Source of the DNA: JAPUDQ01 sp964535835
GTDB taxonomy: Bacteria; Patescibacteriota; Saccharimonadia; Saccharimonadales; Saccharimonadaceae
Length of the DNA: 37,236 nt
Reading direction: 5' to 3'
Assembly (NCBI GenBank): GCA_964535835.1
Contig: CAZHUZ010000006.1
Coordinates: 1-37,236 of the forward strand
Shown: in pieces, positions 22,904 to 32,277 of the stretch
Position numbering within the stretch: the stretch's first letter is position 1
Layout: the number at the start of each line of letters is the position of its first letter
Position numbers and translations under genes: made by a program
Notes under the pieces: model-generated
What the model was told of the DNA's origin: nothing
The model's input: the letters and a program-made list of their open reading frames with translations, nothing else
Database searches by the model: none

Positions 22904-25663
22904 TTAGCGGATACGTAGTTCGTGATCGTCATTGCGAGATGGCTTTGGACGAGTAATCTGCTGTGGTGCTTGTCGTGGGGTGTCACTACTTTTGCTGTCT
23001 GTAACTACCGGTTGACGGTCAGTAGAGTCGCTTTTACGACGTGTACGGCTGCGAGATCGTTTCTTTTTAGGTTGGGCGTCATCTTGGGTATTGGTCGCAA
23101 CTGACGTAGATGGAGCTACTGACGATGGTTCATGAGTGTCATGAGGTGGCGTGGTCTGTACTTTGGCTCTGTCGCGTTCTGCGACTGAAGTAGCTCCTTG
23201 GGCTGGCCAAGTACGTGGCATTGCGTGTTGAGCAGCCGAGGGTAGGCTGGAGGCAATCCGACTGTGTATTTCCTGCTCTACCGTCGATCGGTCGCGAGCG
23301 TACATTAAGCGTGAATACTGTATAATCTGTTCGAGATTTCCCTGACCGTCCGAAGTAGTTGACGGCAACGCCAGAGTTGTCCCGCTAAATGCAGGAGTCT
23401 TCTCTCCCCTGATTACCATGTTGATGATGAAGTTGCGATTATGCATCTGCAATAAGTCCCCTGCCTCAAATTGCGGTTCGAATTGTTTGACGAGAAATGG
23501 CGCGTCATCAGCGCTGACGCGAAAGCTAATTGTCGTCCCGACGTTACCAAAGACAGCATCACGGACCGTATCACTCATTTGGGCAATGTATTGGTTTGCG
23601 ACAGTCAAGTTGAGTCCATACTTACGCGCTTCGGAAAGAATAGTCGCAAAACTATCTGTTGCAAAGTTTTGAAACTCATCAACGTACAGATAAAATGGCG
23701 TACGATCTTCGACATTTGGAATATCGCTTCGACTCATGGCGGCCAGCTGAATCTTTGTAACGATAAATGCACCGAGAATACCAGCATTGTCTTCGCCTAT
23801 AAGTCCTTTGCTGAGATTGACAATCAAAATCTTGCCTTCATCCATCATTTTACGAATATTAAAGGTGCTCTTGGGCTGACCTATGATATTTCGGATGATT
23901 GGATTGGCCACAAATGCTCCGACCTTGTTGAGAACTGGCGCAACCGCCTCTGCTTGGAATTTTTCATTCCAGCTGTTGAACTCGATATTCCAAAAGTTCA
24001 GCACAACAGTATCCTGACAACTAGCGAGGACCTCTTTGCGGAATTTTTTGTCAGTTAACATACGGGTGATATCGAGCATGGTTGTATCGGGGTGATCAAG
24101 GAGTGCCAAGATGGTATAGCGCAAAATATATTCAAGACGTGGCCCCCAACTTTCGCCAAACATGCGTTTTAGTACGCCGATAATCTCAGAGCTCGTGTTG
24201 CTCTTGAGATTGGGATCGATGACCTCCATCGGGTTGAACCCTAGTGGATAGGCCGTGTCCGCAGGGTTGAAGTAAACAACATCTTTGATACGGTGCGGTG
24301 GGATGAAACGTAAATTATTAACAGCAAAATCACCATGGGGATCAATAATTGCGTAGCCCTGATTATGAAAAATATCGCTGAGGGCAAATAGTTCAAGCAA
24401 ACCCGACTTACCTGCACCGGTTTGACCAATGATATACACATGCCGAGAACGATCAAATCGATAAAGACCAAATTGTTGATTAAATCCACGAAAATTCGTC
24501 AGTCCAAAGGCGCTAATTTCACTATCAACAGCATCATCACCAGTCAAAATAGGCAGTTTTGCCGGAGGTTCGGCAGTTTTTGTACTTGCCCACACGATGT
24601 TTGGTGTTTCAACATTTGTATGTGGCAAATGATATACCGATGCGAGTTCTTCGATGTTGAGGATAAAGCCCTTATCAAGAAAAATACGCGCCGCATACGG
24701 ACCTAGCGCACTGCGGTCAAAGCTACTGTTGCTGATACGAAAACCGTTGAGGTTAGTACTGTTAAACTGTTTAAATGTTCCCACCAGAGCTTGCATACGT
24801 AATTTGGTGGCCGCTTTGTCTTCGCCGAGGCAGACAACACGGATTTTGACCCGATAGCCTAGTTTGGTTGATTTTTTTTCGATCTCGGCAATTCGTGTTT
24901 TTTCACGTTCGCTAAGCTCTTTTGGCTTTGTCTCACCACCAGCTCCGGATGATGGTGGAGTCCATAGTGCCTCAAGGATCTTTAGAAAATAACCCGCATC
25001 ACCAAAACTCATGCCTCCACCGCCTCCTCGAACGCGTTGGACATAGGCAGCTGCTCGGCGATGCCAATCATCTGCAATCGGTCGAGCTAAAATCTGTATC
25101 CATATCTCTTCGTCTTTGTCGTCCATTTTTGCAAGGGTTGCCGTGATACTTGCGAGTGGATCAACTTCAAAATTCTCGAACGTTTTGATAGGCAGTACTT
25201 CATTGTCACTGAGTGTTAGCTCGGCAGTATGGACAACACTATGCTGGAGATGACGTTTAGTATAGTCTTCATCGGCTTCGTGTATCTGGACGGTTGGATA
25301 TTGTGCATAGATTTGGCCTTCGACAAAGTTTTGGAGATGTTTTGGTACCCAAACATAAAATCTAATCAGTTTATTGACTGCTGCGATTTCAAAGCTGATA
25401 TGCTCTTGCCATCCCCCGCTCTCTTTGAGCTCTTTACGATCACGTAGGATACCGTGGAGGCTCGCAAACATTTGCTCAGCTGCTAGCTCTTTCTTGTCAT
25501 TTGCCTTTGGGATTTCTAAGATGAGTAAACTGACATCAGTTGCTTCGATATGGTCAGCAGCTTGATAATTGCGCCAGGTGAGATAGCCCAGTACTGCAAC
25601 TAAAGGGACCCAGACATACCACTGGAGAAGCAAACTTAAAATAAATCCGATTAATGAGCCCAT
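22904..25663 (-). CDS. VirD4/HerA-like (DUF87-type) membrane-anchored ATPase
   Basis: 919 aa. A membrane segment at about residues 5-30 is followed by a large N-terminal domain of unknown fold (about 40-370) with a Gly-rich loop (RGGGGGMSFG). Then comes a RecA-like motor: Walker A IGQTGAGKS near residues 413-421, AIIDPHGDFAV, and Walker B FYLYVDEFQNF near 655-665, followed by SEARKYGLNLTVANQY. The last 130 residues are low complexity and end in a basic KKKRSRSRTRRKS stretch likely to bind nucleic acid. This is the type IV coupling protein/HerA class, which pumps DNA or protein. No VirB4, relaxase or nuclease gene lies nearby, so the partner is unknown. Minus-strand GGGAG precedes the ATG by about 9 nt. 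Confidence 0.85.
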   Translation of the reverse strand: MGSLIGFILSLLLQWYVWVPLVAVLGYLTWRNYQAADHIEATDVSLLILEIPKANDKKELAAEQMFASLHGILRDRKELKESGGWQEHISFEIAAVNKLIRFYVWVPKHLQNFVEGQIYAQYPTVQIHEADEDYTKRHLQHSVVHTAELTLSDNEVLPIKTFENFEVDPLASITATLAKMDDKDEEIWIQILARPIADDWHRRAAAYVQRVRGGGGGMSFGDAGYFLKILEALWTPPSSGAGGETKPKELSEREKTRIAEIEKKSTKLGYRVKIRVVCLGEDKAATKLRMQALVGTFKQFNSTNLNGFRISNSSFDRSALGPYAARIFLDKGFILNIEELASVYHLPHTNVETPNIVWASTKTAEPPAKLPILTGDDAVDSEISAFGLTNFRGFNQQFGLYRFDRSRHVYIIGQTGAGKSGLLELFALSDIFHNQGYAIIDPHGDFAVNNLRFIPPHRIKDVVYFNPADTAYPLGFNPMEVIDPNLKSNTSSEIIGVLKRMFGESWGPRLEYILRYTILALLDHPDTTMLDITRMLTDKKFRKEVLASCQDTVVLNFWNIEFNSWNEKFQAEAVAPVLNKVGAFVANPIIRNIIGQPKSTFNIRKMMDEGKILIVNLSKGLIGEDNAGILGAFIVTKIQLAAMSRSDIPNVEDRTPFYLYVDEFQNFATDSFATILSEARKYGLNLTVANQYIAQMSDTVRDAVFGNVGTTISFRVSADDAPFLVKQFEPQFEAGDLLQMHNRNFIINMVIRGEKTPAFSGTTLALPSTTSDGQGNLEQIIQYSRLMYARDRSTVEQEIHSRIASSLPSAAQHAMPRTWPAQGATSVAERDRAKVQTTPPHDTHEPSSVAPSTSVATNTQDDAQPKKKRSRSRTRRKSDSTDRQPVVTDSKSSDTPRQAPQQITRPKPSRNDDHELRIR

Positions 25664-25751
25664 AAATTGTCACTCCCTATTGTCTCTGAAAACGCTTGTT
25701 TTCGCAATGCGCGGTAGGTTTTATGGTTGTCGCGCGAGACAATATGCCTAA

Positions 25752-26795
25752 CTACTTTGCTTCCGCGAGCGTATACGTAGCTTTTGCAACGCGTTTGAAC
25801 TGCGGCTTGCTCTGGAGATTGAGGAGGATGGTTGTCTCCTTGACTTGGCGGTGTTTGAGGACGCGACGAACGATTTCATCACGAGTGAGAGGGCCACCTT
25901 CTTTTTTGAGAATGTCGCTAATAATATCGCTGACGGTTCCCTTTTTGTAGCCCCATTCAGATAGTGCGTAGATACCACGGCCGATCAAGACAAACCGTTT
26001 GTCTTTGATCAGTTCGTTGTGGATTGCTTGAGTGGTGACATTTTTTCGCTTAAAATCACTCGTCTTGATGCTCTTGGCAATCTCGCTAAAGTGTAAGGGC
26101 TTGCCATTGTCTTGCAAGATTACATAAATCTTGTCGCGGATATTTTTAGGATTAACCGTTGGCCATTTGTTGAGACCCCATTGATCTTTGAGGTGGCTCA
26201 GGTTTTTGCTGAGGCTGGCGATTGCGCGTACTTGGTCAGGGTGCTCATGAGATAGCTTACCATGGAGCTCATCGATAGAGAGAGGCTGGCCATGCTCTTT
26301 GATAGCCTTGACGACGGTATCGACATCGCTCCGAAGCTTCTTTTCATCGTGTCGTTCACGGATAGCAACACCGTGGTGATAGTGGTCGTTTTCGCCTAGG
26401 ACGGTGAGGTTTGGAGCGAGCTCAGCGATAAATGCGACATGGGCGTGGTCACGCTCGTTTGGTGATTCATGAATACGGCCTGTGAGATCAGATACGCGAG
26501 CCGCACCACCCATCTCATGGAGATGGCGGATGAAGTGTTTTTCGATAGTTCCAACGGTTTCTGCATCTTTTTCAGCTGCGAGCTTTAGTCGGATGAGGAT
26601 AGCCTTTTCAAGTTGACGAACACGTTCACGAGTAATACCGAGGAGATCGCCAATCTGCTCAAGCGTCTCTTTGCGATCATTGAGCCCAAAACGACGGGAT
26701 ATGATCTCTCGTTCTCGTTCTCGTTCAATACCACTCAATATACGCTCTACAGCGCTCGATGTATTAATGGCAGTCTCTTGGGCGGCATCACTCAT
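25752..26795 (-). CDS. Sigma-70 region 4 fused to HARE-HTH-like repeats
   Basis: About 347 aa. Residues 15-70 match sigma region 4: REREREIISRRFGLNDRKET then LEQIGDLLGITRERVRQLEK, the helix-turn-helix that reads -35 boxes. Sigma regions 1-3 are absent. The rest contains two to three winged-helix modules of the HARE/RpoE-delta type (LSIDELHGKLSHEHPDQ, then LHFSEIAKSI, then RGIYALSEWGYKKGTVSDII). Such fusions are known in bacteria, where HARE domains resemble the RNA polymerase delta subunit. A role as an RNA polymerase accessory or promoter-binding factor is inference. ATG 26807 abuts its GGA with no spacing; ATG 26795 has AAGGA 11 nt upstream and is slightly preferred. Confidence 0.82.
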   Translation of the reverse strand: MSDAAQETAINTSSAVERILSGIEREREREIISRRFGLNDRKETLEQIGDLLGITRERVRQLEKAILIRLKLAAEKDAETVGTIEKHFIRHLHEMGGAARVSDLTGRIHESPNERDHAHVAFIAELAPNLTVLGENDHYHHGVAIRERHDEKKLRSDVDTVVKAIKEHGQPLSIDELHGKLSHEHPDQVRAIASLSKNLSHLKDQWGLNKWPTVNPKNIRDKIYVILQDNGKPLHFSEIAKSIKTSDFKRKNVTTQAIHNELIKDKRFVLIGRGIYALSEWGYKKGTVSDIISDILKKEGGPLTRDEIVRRVLKHRQVKETTILLNLQSKPQFKRVAKATYTLAEAK

Positions 26796-26845
26796 ATTGT
26801 GTCTCATCCTTTATGTGATCTATTAATATGTCAGAGTTGAGTATG

Positions 26846-26874
26846 ATTATAGAACAAATTAGTCTGTGAGTCAA
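26846..26874 (-). promoter_or_regulatory. Promoter of the sigma4-HARE gene
   Basis: On the minus strand TTGACT (26869-26874) and TATAAT (26846-26851) are spaced exactly 17 bp. The start would be near 26839, giving a leader of about 45 nt with AAAGGATGAG in it. This gene therefore has a conventional leader, unlike many neighbours. Confidence 0.7.
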
Positions 26875-27027
26875 CTATATTTGTTATTTCACCATACAAT
26901 TCATGTCTGTCGACTATTATAGCACATACTTGGCGCTTATGGTAAATAGTATTTTGAGACTTTTTTGATACACGAATTTGTAGTGTCGTATGTCTCTTGC
27001 TGTCTGTATTACACGATGTGCTATACG

Positions 27028-28029
27028 TTATAGTGACAATGCGATGTTTCCGAGCAGGTAGCCTATTCTATGTGATCTGACCTTTGCCCTACCATCGAGA
27101 CGATCAATTGTTTTACTAGATATGTCATACAGACGTTTATCGGTTGGGTGAAGTTTGACATGTGTCTCAATAGCCTTGAGTGCGTCACGTTGAGCGCGAA
27201 TAATTTGTCTTTTGAGGCGTTTTTTGGAGCTTTCAGGAATAATTTTGGATGCTTTGACAAAGTCATACATGTCGTTTGATAAAAAGACATATTTACGAGC
27301 CATTTTGACGCGCTTACGTGCGTCTTCATGATGTCGCATACCCCCGACGAAGTTTTCGATAAAATCAGATAATTTGATAACCTTGGCACCAAGTGCGTCT
27401 TCTGCTTGCATAAGTCCACGAACACCATTTTCGTAGGCGTCCCATTTGCGCAACTGACGCTCAATGGGATCGGCAATACCTTCAGTGAGATCATCACGGT
27501 ATGGTTCGCTCGTGAGCCACTGGACTATCTCACGGATGCGCAGCCCGAATTCATTATTATCGTCATCTGGCTTGCGGTATCGTTCAGCGAGTGCATCAAG
27601 TGCACGTTGCTGTAAATCATAGATTGCCGCTTGGTCATAATCAGTCTGTTTGAAATCGTCATCACCGTTAAATTCCGCGAGCCAGCGCTCAGGATGATCC
27701 TCGACAGTGTCATGAAGCAGCGCCGCAATGACCAGGTCTGGTCTGTCGCGGACATTGAAATGATCAGGGCTCAGAATACGAATCGCCACCCTCAGCGGGT
27801 GGACAATAACAGGCCTGGCTCCTTGACTATCACCAGCGTGAATATATGTTGCGTCTTCGAGAGCTAGTAGTACTAATTGTTTGTCTTGTTCAGACCAGTC
27901 AGTCGTCTCTACCTCATGCAAAAAGCGCTCGACCAGCGCATTTTCATTTGTCTCGCTGATTTCCGTAATCTCCCGGAGGTCCATACAGGCGAGCTCTTCC
28001 CTGGTTGGTGACGTGACGGATTGCTCCAT
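27028..28029 (-). CDS. HD-domain protein, RelA/SpoT hydrolase-like
   Basis: 333 aa. VIHPLRVAIRIL (His77) and AALLHDTVEDHPE (His106-Asp107) are followed by AKVIKLSDFIENF with a later metal-binding Asp. This is the HD arrangement of (p)ppGpp hydrolases such as SpoT and Mesh1. No synthetase, TGS or ACT domain is present. It may hydrolyse (p)ppGpp or another nucleotide. The C-terminal 130 residues are helical and Lys/Arg-rich. There is no SD; a promoter with its -10 6 nt before the ATG suggests a leaderless mRNA. Confidence 0.78.
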   Translation of the reverse strand: MEQSVTSPTREELACMDLREITEISETNENALVERFLHEVETTDWSEQDKQLVLLALEDATYIHAGDSQGARPVIVHPLRVAIRILSPDHFNVRDRPDLVIAALLHDTVEDHPERWLAEFNGDDDFKQTDYDQAAIYDLQQRALDALAERYRKPDDDNNEFGLRIREIVQWLTSEPYRDDLTEGIADPIERQLRKWDAYENGVRGLMQAEDALGAKVIKLSDFIENFVGGMRHHEDARKRVKMARKYVFLSNDMYDFVKASKIIPESSKKRLKRQIIRAQRDALKAIETHVKLHPTDKRLYDISSKTIDRLDGRAKVRSHRIGYLLGNIALSL

Positions 28030-28035
28030 AGGCTA

Positions 28036-28064
28036 TTATTAGCATATATTATAGCACAAGTCAA
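28036..28064 (-). promoter_or_regulatory. Promoter of the HD-domain gene (leaderless)
   Basis: Minus strand TTGACT (28059-28064), 17-bp spacer, TAATAA (28036-28041), then 6 nt to the ATG. An additional TATAAT lies within the spacer. Confidence 0.55.
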
Positions 28065-28109
28065 TAAAAAAGCAAGCAATTTCGTAAATGTACACTGCTT
28101 ATGAAAAAA

Positions 28110-30449
28110 TTATTTTTTCTTGCGACGGGCAAAACGGCGGGATTTGCCTTTTTCAGGCGCGTCGGCCAAAAGCTTCTTGGCCTCATCATGGGTAACTTCT
28201 TGAGGTGTGGTATCTTTAGGAATCTTGGCATTTTTTTTGCCATCGGTGATGTATGGCCCGAAGCGGCCATTCAGTATTTTGATGCCATCACCAAAGTCAC
28301 TGATATTTTTTTCGGCTTCAGCCTGTAATTTGGCGGCGTAGAGCGCCTTGGCATCTTCGAGTGATATATCGTGTGGATCGTGAGGTTTGATACTGACGTA
28401 GAGTTTGCCTATTTGGATATACGGTCCGAAACGACCGATATTTGCTTTGATTTCTTGGCCGTCATCAGTTTTGCCAACCAGTCGAGGAAGCTTAAACGCA
28501 TCGATTGCTTGCTCGAGCGTCACAGTTTCGATGCGTGCGCCACGCGGCATAGGGGCAAACTCAGGTTTTTTCTCGTCATCACTGCTCCCGAGCTGCAGCA
28601 TTGGCCCGAAGCGTCCGAAACGGGCATAGATAGGGCGTTTGCTTTTAGGTTCTATACCTATCTCGCGATTTTCACCGACGGTAGAGCGGTCAATTGATCC
28701 AGATTGTTCGATGCGTGCATGAAATGGCTTGTAGAACTGATGCAACATTTGATTACGGTCAAGTGTGTTTTGGGCAATATCATCAAAATGCTTCTCGACG
28801 TCAGCGGTAAAACCATAATCAACGACGGTATCAAAATGATTCTGCAAAAAGTCGGCAATTAATTCACCGCTTGGCGTAGGCACTAATTTACCTCGATCTG
28901 AACCGGTTTTTTCAGTTGTAATTTCACGGGTAATCATAGAATGTGAATCACTGTGATCAACCTGTTTATCATTTGGCGAGTATGTCAAGACGACTACCTC
29001 GCGGTCAGACCCCTCATTTTCACCTCGTTCGACGTATCCCCTCGTCTGCACAGTATTGATAATTGTTGCATAGGTGCTCGGGCGACCGATACCGAGTTCT
29101 TCGAGTTTTTTTACAAGTGAACCCTCGGTGTAGCGAGCAGGTGGACGACTAAATACTTGTTTAGCCTCGGCTGTTTTTAGTGCCACGCTATCTCCGGAAG
29201 AAAGCGTCGGCAATAGTTCGTCATCTTTGCCACCACCATAGACGCGCAAAAATCCGGGAAATATGATCACCTCACCTTTCGCCTCAAAGACTTCTTTTGA
29301 TGTCGAGATAGTCAGGGTGGCAACAGTTTTTTCTAAACGAGCCGGTGACATTTGGCTGGCAAGCGTACGATTGCGGATGAGGCTGTAGAGTTTTTGATCA
29401 TATTCGTTTGATGAGGCTTTTTCGAGTGAGATATCTGTTGGTCTGATGGCCTCATGAGCTTCCTGGGCGCTGGCAGATTTTGTCTTGTAAGCACGGACCT
29501 GGACGTACTCTTTACCGTATGCACTCTCTATGTAGCTCACTGCTGCGGCCATGGCCTGCTTGGACAGATTGACGCTATCGGTACGCATGTAAGTAATTTT
29601 ACCGTCCTGGTAGAGCTTTTGAGCACTCGCCATCGTCGCTTTGCTGCCAAAACCAAGTTTGCTGTTTGCGTCCTGCTGAAGGGTGCTGGTCGTAAAGGGA
29701 GCGCTTGGGTTCCGGGTACTCGGGCTCTTTGTGACATCAGAAACGGTATAGGTAGCCCCTGAGAGGCTCTCGAGAAATGTACGTGCGAGGTCTTCGGTAT
29801 CAAACCGTTTTGGTAGTTCCGCCCGAAATTCTTCGTTGTTATGCACAAACAGCGCTGTCACTTTAAACTGAGAACTACCCTCAAATGCCCTGATCTCGCG
29901 TTCGCGCTCGACAATGAGCCGTACAGCAGGGCTTTGGACGCGACCGGCGCTCTTGCCTCCAGGAACTTTTTGCCAGACAACAGGACTCAGCTCGAAGCCG
30001 ACGATACGATCGAGGATCTGACGAGCTTGCTGGGCTTGGACGAGATTCATGTCGACTGTGCGCGGATTTTTGACTGCTTCTTCGATAGCGCTTTTTGTGA
30101 TCTCATGAAACACTATACGATTGGTCTTTTTGGGATCAAGTTTGAGTACTTCACACAGATGCCAAGCAATCGCCTCCCCCTCGCGGTCTTCATCAGTAGC
30201 GAGCCAGACAGTATCGGCAGCCTTGACGGCCTTTTTTAGCTCGGCAATAGTCTTTTTCTTGTCAGGGTCGACCTCATAAATAGTTTCAAAGTTGTTTTTG
30301 ACATCGATAGGAGGTGTGCCGTCTTTGGTCTTTTTGACAATACTACGAATATGTCCAATGCTAGAGAGTACCTTAAAGTCTTTACCGAGGTATTTCTCGA
30401 TAGTTTTGGCTTTAGCTGGGCTCTCGACGATGACTAGATTCTTTGACAT
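28110..30449 (-). CDS. topA: DNA topoisomerase I (type IA)
   Basis: 779 aa. The Toprim domain begins LVIVESPAKAKTIEKYLG and has ATDEDREGEAIAWHL (metal-binding Asp-x-Asp-x-Glu). The catalytic tyrosine is Y287 in ITYMRTDSVNLS. GIGRPSTYATIINTVQ is another type IA motif. The C-terminus has three short repeats built on GRFGP (YARFGRFGPM, NIGRFGPYIQIG, NGRFGPYITDG) and a Lys/Arg-rich tail, instead of Cys4 zinc fingers. It relaxes negative supercoils. The frame extends upstream to 30590, but the ATG at 30449 gives the conserved MSKNLVIVESPAKAK start. No SD. Confidence 0.95.
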   Translation of the reverse strand: MSKNLVIVESPAKAKTIEKYLGKDFKVLSSIGHIRSIVKKTKDGTPPIDVKNNFETIYEVDPDKKKTIAELKKAVKAADTVWLATDEDREGEAIAWHLCEVLKLDPKKTNRIVFHEITKSAIEEAVKNPRTVDMNLVQAQQARQILDRIVGFELSPVVWQKVPGGKSAGRVQSPAVRLIVEREREIRAFEGSSQFKVTALFVHNNEEFRAELPKRFDTEDLARTFLESLSGATYTVSDVTKSPSTRNPSAPFTTSTLQQDANSKLGFGSKATMASAQKLYQDGKITYMRTDSVNLSKQAMAAAVSYIESAYGKEYVQVRAYKTKSASAQEAHEAIRPTDISLEKASSNEYDQKLYSLIRNRTLASQMSPARLEKTVATLTISTSKEVFEAKGEVIIFPGFLRVYGGGKDDELLPTLSSGDSVALKTAEAKQVFSRPPARYTEGSLVKKLEELGIGRPSTYATIINTVQTRGYVERGENEGSDREVVVLTYSPNDKQVDHSDSHSMITREITTEKTGSDRGKLVPTPSGELIADFLQNHFDTVVDYGFTADVEKHFDDIAQNTLDRNQMLHQFYKPFHARIEQSGSIDRSTVGENREIGIEPKSKRPIYARFGRFGPMLQLGSSDDEKKPEFAPMPRGARIETVTLEQAIDAFKLPRLVGKTDDGQEIKANIGRFGPYIQIGKLYVSIKPHDPHDISLEDAKALYAAKLQAEAEKNISDFGDGIKILNGRFGPYITDGKKNAKIPKDTTPQEVTHDEAKKLLADAPEKGKSRRFARRKKK

Positions 30450-30463
30450 GTATACAGCGCCTA

Positions 30464-30491
30464 ATACTAGCACGATATCAAGATTTGTAAA
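30464..30491 (-). promoter_or_regulatory. topA promoter
   Basis: Minus strand TTTACA (30486-30491), 16-bp spacer, TAGTAT (30464-30469), then 14 nt to the ATG. The predicted leader is about 7 nt, with no SD. Confidence 0.5.
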
Positions 30492-30599
30492 TGATCTAGC
30501 TGACAAATGTTGACATATAAAAAAGCTGGAGCATAATAGTCGATAACGACGTTCTCTCAACCAAAAACAAAGAGCGCCAGATAGCAACACATCATAAAA

Positions 30600-30628
30600 T
30601 TGACAAATATAACATAATTTAGTATAAT
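30600..30628 (+). promoter_or_regulatory. Consensus promoter of the 242-aa unknown gene
   Basis: TTGACA (30600-30605), exactly 17 bp, TATAAT (30623-30628): a perfect housekeeping promoter. The ATG at 30638 follows after 9 nt without an SD, so the leader would be about 3 nt. Confidence 0.75.
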
Positions 30629-30637
30629 AGGTATATT

Positions 30638-31366
30638 ATGGATATGCACGAAGCATTATATCGCCGAGAAATGGGCTATACATATGATAATGAAGCATAT
30701 TTCAGGGCGGCCGCAAACGGGCTGGCGGCCGGTTTGCGACGAGCGCCAAAAGACGGCCTGAGGTTTCCAAATTATGATGGCACCGATACGCCAGACGCAC
30801 TGGCGTATAATGGACAGTATGTTGAGGTTGTGACAAACCCTGACTACGATATAGAGTCACTTGATGAAAACAAATCTCCATTGGAGTGGCTCGAGATTGC
30901 TGGTAAACGAATAGATGAATTAAAAGATATCATCAAGCAACAAGGTCAAATAGTCTTGACTGAGCGAGACCACGAGTTGTTGGATATGATTATTACCGTC
31001 GAGCAAAATGAAGCAACAACAAATGTACAATTACGTGACGAGCATCCTAAATTTACTCGTGCAGTTGATGCATGGGTATTACAAGAAGTTTCTGATACCA
31101 GCTCTCCTGATAGTGGTGAGTATCAGTCTATCAAAATAGATACTTTGGACAGAATCATGGTTGAGCTTAACGAAGAAGTCGGCGGCTTTGAACGAGAATT
31201 ACAATGGTTGCAACAATGGGGTGAGCAGCGCAAGCGTCAAGCAGAATTAAGTGATGGTATCGAATATTTCTATGGACTGATCGATGTTTGCCAGCATCAA
31301 CGTCTCGAAGCCCTTGCTGCGATTGAACGCGCTACTCTTGAAAAACTGTACGCTCTCGCCGCCTAA
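30638..31366 (+). CDS. Hypothetical protein, 242 aa, strongly expressed promoter
   Basis: I do not recognise the family. The N-terminus (YRREMGYTYDNEAYFRAAAN) has a run of Ala/Arg helices, and the middle and end are long acidic amphipathic helices (VELNEEVGGFERELQWLQQW). No signal peptide, membrane segment, cysteine pair or catalytic motif is visible. It is probably a cytoplasmic helical protein. A perfect TTGACA-17-TATAAT promoter directly before it implies high, constitutive expression as a leaderless mRNA. It converges on dprA with a 6-nt gap. Confidence 0.65.
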   Translation: MDMHEALYRREMGYTYDNEAYFRAAANGLAAGLRRAPKDGLRFPNYDGTDTPDALAYNGQYVEVVTNPDYDIESLDENKSPLEWLEIAGKRIDELKDIIKQQGQIVLTERDHELLDMIITVEQNEATTNVQLRDEHPKFTRAVDAWVLQEVSDTSSPDSGEYQSIKIDTLDRIMVELNEEVGGFERELQWLQQWGEQRKRQAELSDGIEYFYGLIDVCQHQRLEALAAIERATLEKLYALAA

Positions 31367-31372
31367 CGTAGC

Positions 31373-32221
31373 TTAGAGTCGCCAACGATTGCCTCCGAGA
31401 GGGTGGATGAGGCCACGTATCTCAAGCATTGTCATAGTAGTAGAAAATGTCTGGACATCAAGTTTGGACATTTTTTGTAATTCCTCACCGTCTGCTATTC
31501 CCGTTTGTAGCAATTGCAACAAAGTAGTTTCTGCATCATTTTCACCAAGCACTATTTTGTCAGGAGCTGTCAAACCAAGTGACTCAAGCAAACCATCGAT
31601 AGTTACGATCGGATTGGCGCCTTGAGCGATAAGAGTATTACATCCTGCGGATAAAGGGCTCGTAATCGGTCCGGGGACCGCGTAGACTTCTCTCCCCTGT
31701 TCTAGGGCGTAAGTAACAGTACTCATAGTGCCACTGTGTATTGATGCTTCAGTCACGATTACAGCGTCACTCAGGCCGCTAACGAGACGATTACGGATAA
31801 CGAATTCCCACGGGCCCTGTATGATATGTTCTTCGCCGTGCTCACTGAGGATCGCATCACCGTTTTCAATCATTTGCTCAGCGAGATGACGGTTTGTGCG
31901 CGGCGTTGGGTCATCTGGGCGGCTGGTGATGACGGCAATCGTATGACCGCCTGCTCGTAGGGCTGCGGTATGCGCAATTGCATCGACACCGAGCGCGAGG
32001 CCACTCACGATGAGGACACCATGTGCAGCGAGAGCACTTGAAATCTGCTCGGTTACCGCTCGTCCGTAAGCAGTAGGGCGTCTTGTGCCGACGATTGCGA
32101 CCACAAGTCGAGGCGATGTGGGTAAATTTCCAGTATAGTATAAGCATTTTGGTGGATTTGCAATAGTTGTCAATCTCTTGAGAAAAATGCTTTCATCTGG
32201 GCGTATGGTATTGATATTCAT
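31373..32221 (-). CDS. dprA: DNA processing protein DprA (Smf)
   Basis: 282 aa, shorter than many DprA because the N-terminal SAM-like domain is mostly missing. The Rossmann core is intact: VVAIVGTRRPTAYGRAV, IVSGLALGVDAIAHTAAL, FVIRNRLVSGLSDAVIVTEA and SGTMSTVTYALEQGREVYAV, then PGPITSPLSAGCNTLIAQGA. A C-terminal winged helix (about 220-282) ends LIHPLGGNRWRL. DprA loads RecA on incoming single strands during natural transformation, which is known to occur in some Saccharibacteria. The ATG lacks an SD. TATAAT on the minus strand (32225-32230) is only 3 nt away, so the real -10 may be slightly further upstream. Confidence 0.93.
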   Translation of the reverse strand: MNINTIRPDESIFLKRLTTIANPPKCLYYTGNLPTSPRLVVAIVGTRRPTAYGRAVTEQISSALAAHGVLIVSGLALGVDAIAHTAALRAGGHTIAVITSRPDDPTPRTNRHLAEQMIENGDAILSEHGEEHIIQGPWEFVIRNRLVSGLSDAVIVTEASIHSGTMSTVTYALEQGREVYAVPGPITSPLSAGCNTLIAQGANPIVTIDGLLESLGLTAPDKIVLGENDAETTLLQLLQTGIADGEELQKMSKLDVQTFSTTMTMLEIRGLIHPLGGNRWRL

Positions 32222-32242
32222 GATATTATATGTAAAAAATTG

Positions 32243-32271
32243 TTGACATAATGCACTATACGTGCTAATAT
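32243..32271 (+). promoter_or_regulatory. Promoter of the structured RNA
   Basis: TTGACA (32243-32248), 17-bp spacer, TAATAT (32266-32271). Start expected near 32278. No gene begins within 500 nt downstream, so it appears to drive a non-coding RNA. Confidence 0.7.
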
Positions 32272-32277
32272 AGTTTA

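Noticed and set aside
23471..24058. A 195-codon open frame on the plus strand
   Set aside because: It is antisense to the motor domain of the VirD4-like ATPase, with no SD or promoter and no recognisable domain.
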